64,000 nucleotides of DNA from Paludibacteraceae bacterium (GTDB lineage Bacteria; Bacteroidota; Bacteroidia; Bacteroidales; Paludibacteraceae), in the NCBI GenBank assembly GCA_905233255.1, contig CAJOCN010000002.1, positions 13,476 to 77,475 of the forward strand. Reading direction: 5' to 3'. Under the pieces are notes generated by a model. The model made no database searches. It worked only from the letters and a program-made list of their open reading frames with translations, and was not told the DNA's origin. The position numbers and the translations under genes were made by a program. Shown piece by piece: positions 60,233-64,000 of the stretch. The first letter of the stretch is position 1. Each line of letters opens with the position of its first letter.

Positions 60233-61498
60233 TCTCTTGTTTCTGAAAAAAGATTGCATCAGCGCGCGGCACTCGTCTTCGAGTACTCCTGCCGTGACGG
60301 TAGCTTTGGGATGGAACGTTCGCGGGGCGTATAGGGTATAGCCGCGTTTGGGGTCGGGTGCACCATAGACAATACGGCTTATCTGCGCCCATCCGATGGC
60401 TCCTGCGCACATGGGGCAGGGTTCGACCGTCACGTAGAGCGTGGCGTCCGGCAGGTACTTGCCGCCGAGGGTCTCTGCTGCGGCTGTGATGGCTTGTATC
60501 TCCGCATGGGCGGTGACATCCGAGAGCGTCTCGGTGAGGTTATGCCCGCGACCGATGATCTGTCCCTGCGAGACGATGACGCAACCGATGGGGATCTCGT
60601 CCGCCTCGAGCGCTTTCTGCGCCTCGGCGAGGGCAAGAGACATGAAGCGCTCATCCGCAGACCGCTGCGCTGTAGGATCGCTGCCAGGTCTGACCAAGAC
60701 CGCTTGCGCTGTAAGACCGGCTTCGCCTGTATGATTTTTGGGACGACAGAACTTCTTCAGTTCCTCGGGATGGGACTCAAAATGATTGCCGATGACGACG
60801 ATGTCTGCGCCGGCTTCGTACGCGGCGTTCATAGCCTCCGGCGTACGGATGCCTCCTCCGACGATGAGGGTGACGGAGGTGTGTGCACGCACGGCACGGA
60901 TGATCTCCGGCGAGACAGGATGAACGGCTCCCGAACCTGCCTCTAAATAGACGGCTTTCTTACCCATCAGTTCGGCCGCGATAGCGGTGTCGATGATTGT
61001 GTCGAGTTCTGTTTGCGGGATCGGTCGGGTGCCCGTGACGCGCATGGTGGAGGTCTCTACACCGCCGTCTATGAGGATATAACCTGTTGGAACGAAATCC
61101 AAATGCGAATCGTGAATAGCCCGAGCAGACTTAACTTGCTGGGATACAAGGTATTCGGGGTTCCTGCCGGAGAGCAGAGAGAGGTACAAAATGCCGTCTG
61201 CCTCCGGGGTGAATTGTGACGAATTTCCGGGAAAAAGGATGACGGGTGGTAGTCCGTCAGGACCGCTTGCGCTGTAGGACCGCTTCGCTGTAAGACTTAG
61301 TTTGTCGCGCAAAGCACGGATGAAGGCGGTGGGATCGCCGCCGGTGGAGCCGCCCACGAAGATATAGTCGGGACAGCACTCCGGGGAAATGGGGAGTGCG
61401 GCGAGGTCGGCTTTCTCGGGATCGAGAAGAAGGGCGAGCGCTCGCTTTTTCGACATGTCGATATGCCGATATGACGATATGTCGATGTCTTTTATCAT
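60224..61498 (-). CDS. Fusion of geranylgeranylglyceryl phosphate synthase-like enzyme and TadA
   Basis: One open frame of 424 residues holding two enzymes. Residues 15-251 are a TIM-barrel GGGPS/PcrB-type prenyltransferase (LALLLDPEKAD, YIFVGGSTGG, GYILIDGGVETST, VYLEAGSGA, LIVGGGIRTPE), which joins a prenyl diphosphate to glycerol 1-phosphate. Residues 282-424 are tRNA adenosine deaminase TadA (HAE at 331-333, EPCPMCAGAI about 359-368), which makes inosine 34. The linker (GEAGLTAQAVLVRPGSDPTA) is coded by a GACCGC repeat. No stop lies between them. The start at ATG 61498 overlaps gldD (ATGA); the first 14 residues come from an octamer array, so ATG 61456 is an alternative. Confidence 0.9.
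   Translation of the reverse strand: MIKDIDISSYRHIDMSKKRALALLLDPEKADLAALPISPECCPDYIFVGGSTGGDPTAFIRALRDKLSLTAKRSYSASGPDGLPPVILFPGNSSQFTPEADGILYLSLLSGRNPEYLVSQQVKSARAIHDSHLDFVPTGYILIDGGVETSTMRVTGTRPIPQTELDTIIDTAIAAELMGKKAVYLEAGSGAVHPVSPEIIRAVRAHTSVTLIVGGGIRTPEAMNAAYEAGADIVVIGNHFESHPEELKKFCRPKNHTGEAGLTAQAVLVRPGSDPTAQRSADERFMSLALAEAQKALEADEIPIGCVIVSQGQIIGRGHNLTETLSDVTAHAEIQAITAAAETLGGKYLPDATLYVTVEPCPMCAGAIGWAQISRIVYGAPDPKRGYTLYAPRTFHPKATVTAGVLEDECRALMQSFFRNKRSS
60655..60735. repeat. GACCGC-type repeat forming the enzyme linker
   Basis: Units such as GACCGCTGCGCTGTAGGATC, GACCGCTTGCGCTGTAA and GACCGGCTTCGCCTGTAT in tandem, period about 16-19. They read in frame between the two enzyme domains. Confidence 0.85.
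61255..61302. repeat. GACCGC-type repeat inside the GGGPS domain
   Basis: GACCGCTTGCGCTGTAG, GACCGCTTCGCTGTAA, GACTTAG; translated as KLSLTAKRSYSASGPDG between two conserved motifs. Confidence 0.85.
61449..61490. repeat. Octamer array, CGATATGT family (fusion gene start)
   Basis: CGACATGT, CGATATGC, CGATATGA, CGATATGT, CGATGTCT; translated as KDIDISSYRHIDMS. Confidence 0.88.
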
Positions 61499-62130
61499 TT
61501 CCATTGGAAAGTCTCTACCATTTTGATGACATCGGTGCGGAGGTATTGATATACCGGCGCGAGGGAGTCTGCGTTCGGCGGACAGTTGCAATAGACCGAA
61601 GCACGGAAGAAATGATGCGTGGAATCGGTCACAAAGAACTGACACGAAGAGGCGGTGTTTCCCTCCAGATCGAAGAGCACGCCATAAACCCTTGCCTCGG
61701 GGTGAGCATATTCGCGCTCGGGGATCGCATTGGCGAAAGAGGCGTTGCGATAGACAAAATCCAGCGCGTCGTCGGTCAACTCACGGAGGTTATGATCCAC
61801 CGTCTTGTAGGAACAATGGATAGTCGCATCCAGAGCAGGGTAGTATATGTTGATCCAGTAAGGCTCGTCGTTGCGTGGCTGTACTACGGCGTTTCGTGAG
61901 AGGGCGAAGGTGTAAGGATAAGCCCCCCTGCCCCCTGGAGGGGGAGTTGATTGTTGATTGGTGATTGTTGATTGGTGAAAGTCTATATAGGCGGTGTCAG
62001 GAACAGAGATCCGGTAGTAGCCGTAAGGCTTGGGGGCGGTAGCCTTGTTGCATGCCGTGCACGCCAACAAGGCTAAATTAAAAATTAAAAATTCAAAATT
62101 AAGAATTATATTTTTTTGCCAAAAGCCCAT
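61495..62130 (-). CDS. gldD: Gliding motility lipoprotein GldD
   Basis: A 211-residue GldD, a lipoprotein required for gliding and T9SS function in Flavobacterium and kept in many non-gliding Bacteroidetes. PKPYGYYRISVPD, YPYTFALS, HCSYKTVDHNLRELTDDA, SSCQFFVTDSTHHFFRASVY and the end VETFQWK follow the family in order. The signal peptide (ILNFEFLIFNLALLACTAC, Cys24 or Cys27) is coded largely by an AT-rich heptamer array. A second insert (HQSTITNQQSTPPPGGRG) is coded by a TTGATTG array next to a GC palindrome. The stop overlaps the next start (ATGA). Confidence 0.92.
   Translation of the reverse strand: MGFWQKNIILNFEFLIFNLALLACTACNKATAPKPYGYYRISVPDTAYIDFHQSTITNQQSTPPPGGRGAYPYTFALSRNAVVQPRNDEPYWINIYYPALDATIHCSYKTVDHNLRELTDDALDFVYRNASFANAIPEREYAHPEARVYGVLFDLEGNTASSCQFFVTDSTHHFFRASVYCNCPPNADSLAPVYQYLRTDVIKMVETFQWK
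61922..61946. repeat. GC palindrome family, copy 16 (in gldD)
   Basis: GCCCCCTGGAGGGGG core; translated as TPPPGGRGAYP. Confidence 0.68.
61947..61980. repeat. Heptamer array, TTGGTGA/TTGTTGA family (in gldD)
   Basis: TTGATTG, TTGATTG, GTGATTG, TTGATTG, GTGAAA; translated as FHQSTITNQQS. It touches the GC palindrome. Confidence 0.88.
62074..62110. repeat. Heptamer array, AAAATTC/AAAATTA family (gldD signal peptide)
   Basis: TAAATTA, AAAATTA, AAAATTC, AAAATTA, AGAATTA; on the minus strand it codes for ILNFEFLIFNL, the hydrophobic core of the signal peptide. Confidence 0.9.
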
Positions 62131-62149
62131 ATTAATCCAAATTACGGTG

Positions 62150-62180
62150 CAAAGGTACGAAGATTAATTCAAAATTCAAA
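62150..62180 (-). promoter_or_regulatory. Promoter of the gldD directon
   Basis: Minus strand: TTTG (62180-62177), 19 bases, TACCTTTG (62157-62150). The -33 box is one unit of the AATTCAA heptamer array. Confidence 0.78.
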
Positions 62181-62200
62181 ATTCAAAATTCAAAATTAAC
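62164..62200. repeat. Heptamer array, AATTCAA family (intergenic)
   Basis: Five exact-period units (AATTCAA, AATTCAA, AATTCAA, AATTCAA, AATTAAC) overlapping the gldD promoter. Confidence 0.92.
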
Positions 62201-62238
62201 AGAAAATGCACTTTTTTTATAAAAAAGAACGCGCGCGC

Positions 62239-62269
62239 TTGCATATATAAAAAAAAAGTTGTACCTTTG
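62239..62269 (+). promoter_or_regulatory. Promoter of the manC-like gene
   Basis: CTTGCATATAT with TTG at 62239-62241, 20 bases, TACCTTTG at 62262-62269; about 48 bases before the ATG. Confidence 0.87.
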
Positions 62270-62316
62270 TGCGCTAAAAAGAAAGTGACAACCATAAAAA
62301 CACACTTATATCATTT

Positions 62317-63474
62317 ATGACACGGAAACAGAATAATTATTGCGTGATCATGGCGGGCGGCGTAGGAAGCCGTTTCTGGCCTTATAGCCGCGAAGAGAAA
62401 CCGAAGCAGTTCTTGGATTTCTTCGGTACGGGCAGGAGCTTGCTGCAGATGACGGTGAACCGGTTCCGGCCGATCGTACCGATTGAGAATATGTTTATCG
62501 TGACGAATATCATGTATAAACAGATGATCATGGAGCAGATTCCGGATTTGAAGGAAGGGCAGATTCTGTGCGAGCCGGCGCGGAGGAACACGGCTCCGTG
62601 TATCGCGTATGCCACGGCGCATATCCGCGCATTGTGTCTGCGCAAAGCCGGACTGACCGCTGCTAATCAGGATTGGACGCGGCCGGAGATGCAGGCGAAT
62701 ATAGTCGTGGCGGCGAGCGATCACCTGATTTTGGAGGAAGAGAAGTTCCGCGAGGCCATCGTGAAGGCGTTTGAGTTCGTGAGCAAGAACAAGGCTATCT
62801 GTACATTAGGAATGCAGCCGACGCGGCCGGAGACGGGATATGGGTATATCCAATTTGTCGCGGACAAATTGAATGAAGTCGAAAGTCTAAAGACCGCTTC
62901 GCTCAAAGTCGAAAGAAGCGAAGGGATTTATCCGGTGAAGACGTTTACGGAGAAACCGAATTTAGAGATGGCGAAAGTGTTCCTGCAGAGCGGTGATTTC
63001 CTGTGGAACAGCGGTATCTTCATCTGGAATCTGCAGACCATCAGTGAGGCGTTCCGATACTTGCTGCCGGAGGTGGCTGACCGTTTCCGCGAGGGCGAGT
63101 TACTGATGGGGACGGAGAAAGAGGAGGATTTCATCGAGCAGATGTTTCCCAAATGTCCGAGTATCAGCATTGACTACGGCATCATGGAGAAGGCGGAGAA
63201 CGTATATGTCATGCCGTCGAGTTTCGGCTGGAGCGATCTCGGTACGTGGGGCAGCCTGTATGAACTGAGTGAGAAAGACGAACAGCAGAACGTGAGTCTG
63301 CATAGTGAGGCGCATTTCTACGAGGCGAGCGGCAATATAGTGGTGCTGGAGAAAGGCAAGAAAGCAATCGTGCAGGGTGTGAACGACCTGATCATCGCTG
63401 AAGAGGGCGGACGGTTGCTCGTCTGCAAGAAGGCGGAGGAACAACGGATCAAGCAGTTCGTGAGCGAGCTGTAG
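62317..63474 (+). CDS. manC: Mannose-1-phosphate guanylyltransferase (GDP-mannose pyrophosphorylase)
   Basis: A 385-residue nucleotidyltransferase making GDP-mannose, precursor of fucose, rhamnose and mannose in surface glycans. The signature AGGVGSRFWPYSREEKPKQF is at 11-30; AASDHLI, GYGYIQF, FTEKPN and WNSGIFIW follow in order. No C-terminal isomerase domain, so it is the short form. Residues 187-205 (EVESLKTASLKVERSEG) are coded by an AAAGTCGAAAG repeat and lengthen the loop before VKTFTEKPN. A promoter lies upstream. Confidence 0.93.
   Translation: MTRKQNNYCVIMAGGVGSRFWPYSREEKPKQFLDFFGTGRSLLQMTVNRFRPIVPIENMFIVTNIMYKQMIMEQIPDLKEGQILCEPARRNTAPCIAYATAHIRALCLRKAGLTAANQDWTRPEMQANIVVAASDHLILEEEKFREAIVKAFEFVSKNKAICTLGMQPTRPETGYGYIQFVADKLNEVESLKTASLKVERSEGIYPVKTFTEKPNLEMAKVFLQSGDFLWNSGIFIWNLQTISEAFRYLLPEVADRFREGELLMGTEKEEDFIEQMFPKCPSISIDYGIMEKAENVYVMPSSFGWSDLGTWGSLYELSEKDEQQNVSLHSEAHFYEASGNIVVLEKGKKAIVQGVNDLIIAEEGGRLLVCKKAEEQRIKQFVSEL
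62875..62924. repeat. AAAGTCGAAAG/GACCGCTTCG repeats (in manC)
   Basis: GAAGTCGAAAGTCTAAAGACC, GCTTCGCTCAAAGTCGAAAG and AAGCGAAGG, translated as the loop insert of the enzyme. Confidence 0.78.
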
Positions 63475-63505
63475 AAATTAAAAATTACGAATTAAAAATT
63501 ATTAC
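63475..63505. repeat. Heptamer array, AAAAATT family (intergenic)
   Basis: AAATTAAAAATTACGAATTA plus AAAATTATTAC, units of about seven, between manC and the next gene. Confidence 0.75.
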
Positions 63506-63525
63506 TTAATACTAAATCACAAATC

Positions 63526-64000
63526 ATGAGTTATCTTAATTTTGACAAGAAAGTGCTTGTTAATCTGGAGCGGTCGCTGCAGAAAGAGATGATTCGGACG
63601 AACCGTGCAGGTGTGTACAACTCAACGACCCTCGTTGATTGTAACACGCGTAAGTACCACGGCCAGTTGGTGATGCCTATTCCCGAGATCGGAGATGACA
63701 ACTTTGTGCTGTTGAGTTCTCTGGATGAGACGGTTATCCAACACGGCGCGGAGTTCAACTTAGGTCTGCACGAGTACGGCGACAATCATTTCAGTCCGAA
63801 CGGACACAAGTACATTCGCGAGTTTGACTGCGAGTTAATCTCCAAGACCATTTACCGCGTAGGTGCCATGGTGCTGGAGAAAGAGCGTCTGTTGGTTAGT
63901 TTCGAGCCGCGTGTGCTCATCCGGTACACGCTGTTAGAGAGCGGCAGTCCGACGCTGCTGCGGTTCCGTCCGTTCCTTGCGTTCCGCAGCGTGAACGAGT
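63526..64000 (+). CDS. Glycogen debranching enzyme N-terminal part, cut by the window end
   Basis: An open frame from ATG 63526 to the right edge, at least 158 residues. The sequence SYLNFDKKVLVNLERSLQKEMIRTNRAGVYNSTTLVDCNTRKYHGQLV matches the bacterial-type glycogen debranching enzyme N-terminal domain (GDE_N type), found in Bacteroidetes amylo-alpha-1,6-glucosidases. The catalytic GH133-type part would lie beyond the window. It follows manC by 51 bases, with a heptamer array in the gap. A role in glycogen or starch breakdown is inferred from the family. Confidence 0.87.
   Translation, partial: MSYLNFDKKVLVNLERSLQKEMIRTNRAGVYNSTTLVDCNTRKYHGQLVMPIPEIGDDNFVLLSSLDETVIQHGAEFNLGLHEYGDNHFSPNGHKYIREFDCELISKTIYRVGAMVLEKERLLVSFEPRVLIRYTLLESGSPTLLRFRPFLAFRSVNE

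Noticed and set aside
60224..60655. tadA as a separate gene starting at ATG 60643
   Set aside because: That ATG lies inside the first TadA helix (after DER), the preceding linker is in frame without a stop, and the residues before it match TadA, so a fusion is more likely; separate initiation there cannot be excluded.
4781..63505. A diversity-generating retroelement or retron as the source of the repeats
   Set aside because: No reverse transcriptase or template/variable repeat pair is in the window; the sequences are tandem words, not mutated adenines of a template.
1..64000. tRNA or rRNA genes
   Set aside because: No cloverleaf with a GTTCRANNC arm or rRNA signature was seen when reading gaps between genes; a tool search would be needed to be certain.

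Overview
The window is chromosomal DNA of a member of the Bacteroidales (phylum Bacteroidota). The evidence is consistent: promoters of the Bacteroidetes type (TTG, 19-20 bases, TAnnTTTG), secreted proteins ending in type IX secretion (T9SS) sorting tails, a GldD lipoprotein, two TonB-dependent receptors, capsule protein Wzi, MlaEF, an AI-2E/Holin-X/YtxH gene set, and lipoproteins with C-terminal lipobox cysteines. I cannot name a species. No rRNA, tRNA, CRISPR array, insertion sequence or prophage was seen.

Layout. (1) 1-3480, plus strand: the end of a T9SS-exported protein, a small Cys-rich membrane protein, and a REP-associated tyrosine transposase (RAYT) gene flanked by REP palindromes, with one REP inside the transposase gene itself. 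(2) 3604-4773: an AAA ATPase of the DUF4143 type. (3) 20416 down to 4781, minus: a long directon dapB, lepB, wbqC-like, ilvE, POT transporter, coiled-coil protein, rsmI, flippase, ribE, two FKBP isomerases, flippase, truA, a GH28 pectinase and a DUF4861 lipoprotein. (4) 29124 down to 20552, minus: dxs, trkA, trkH, an SGNH/MBOAT O-acetylation pair and coaE. (5) 30517-29288 and 32926-30483, minus: glycosyltransferase, SpoIID-like protein and a THUMP-like methyltransferase, then a lone unknown gene (33759-33016). (6) 34080-42090, plus: YtxH, Holin-X, AI-2E exporter, TonB receptor, grpE, dnaJ, TonB receptor. (7) 54296 down to 42046, minus: pectin acetylesterase-like protein, mlaE, mlaF, M6 protease, xth, lptB, kelch lipoprotein, Wzi, two glycosyltransferases (one fused to a sugar kinase) and an O-antigen ligase: largely an envelope and surface-polysaccharide region. 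(8) 62130 down to 54753, minus: gldD, a GGGP synthase-TadA fusion, a PgpH-type HD protein, a dihydrouridine synthase, a transporter and a frameshifted secreted protein. (9) 62317-64000, plus: GDP-mannose pyrophosphorylase and the start of a glycogen debranching enzyme.

The most unusual property is not a single gene. More than 40 short repeat arrays are scattered through the window. Most are degenerate tandem heptamers (period 7 bases), some have period 8, 9, 10, 11 or about 16, and a separate family is a GC-rich palindrome of about 35 bases. They lie at gene junctions, and also inside genes, in frame, where they are translated into inserted peptides. They supply start regions, signal peptides, stop codons, a promoter box and, in one case, the linker that joins two enzymes into one protein. 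The inserts occur in core enzymes such as Dxs, DapB, CoaE, LepB and GDP-mannose pyrophosphorylase. This resembles the heptameric STRR repeats of cyanobacteria and the in-frame palindromic elements of Rickettsia, which I know from the literature, but it is not explained by anything else encoded here.
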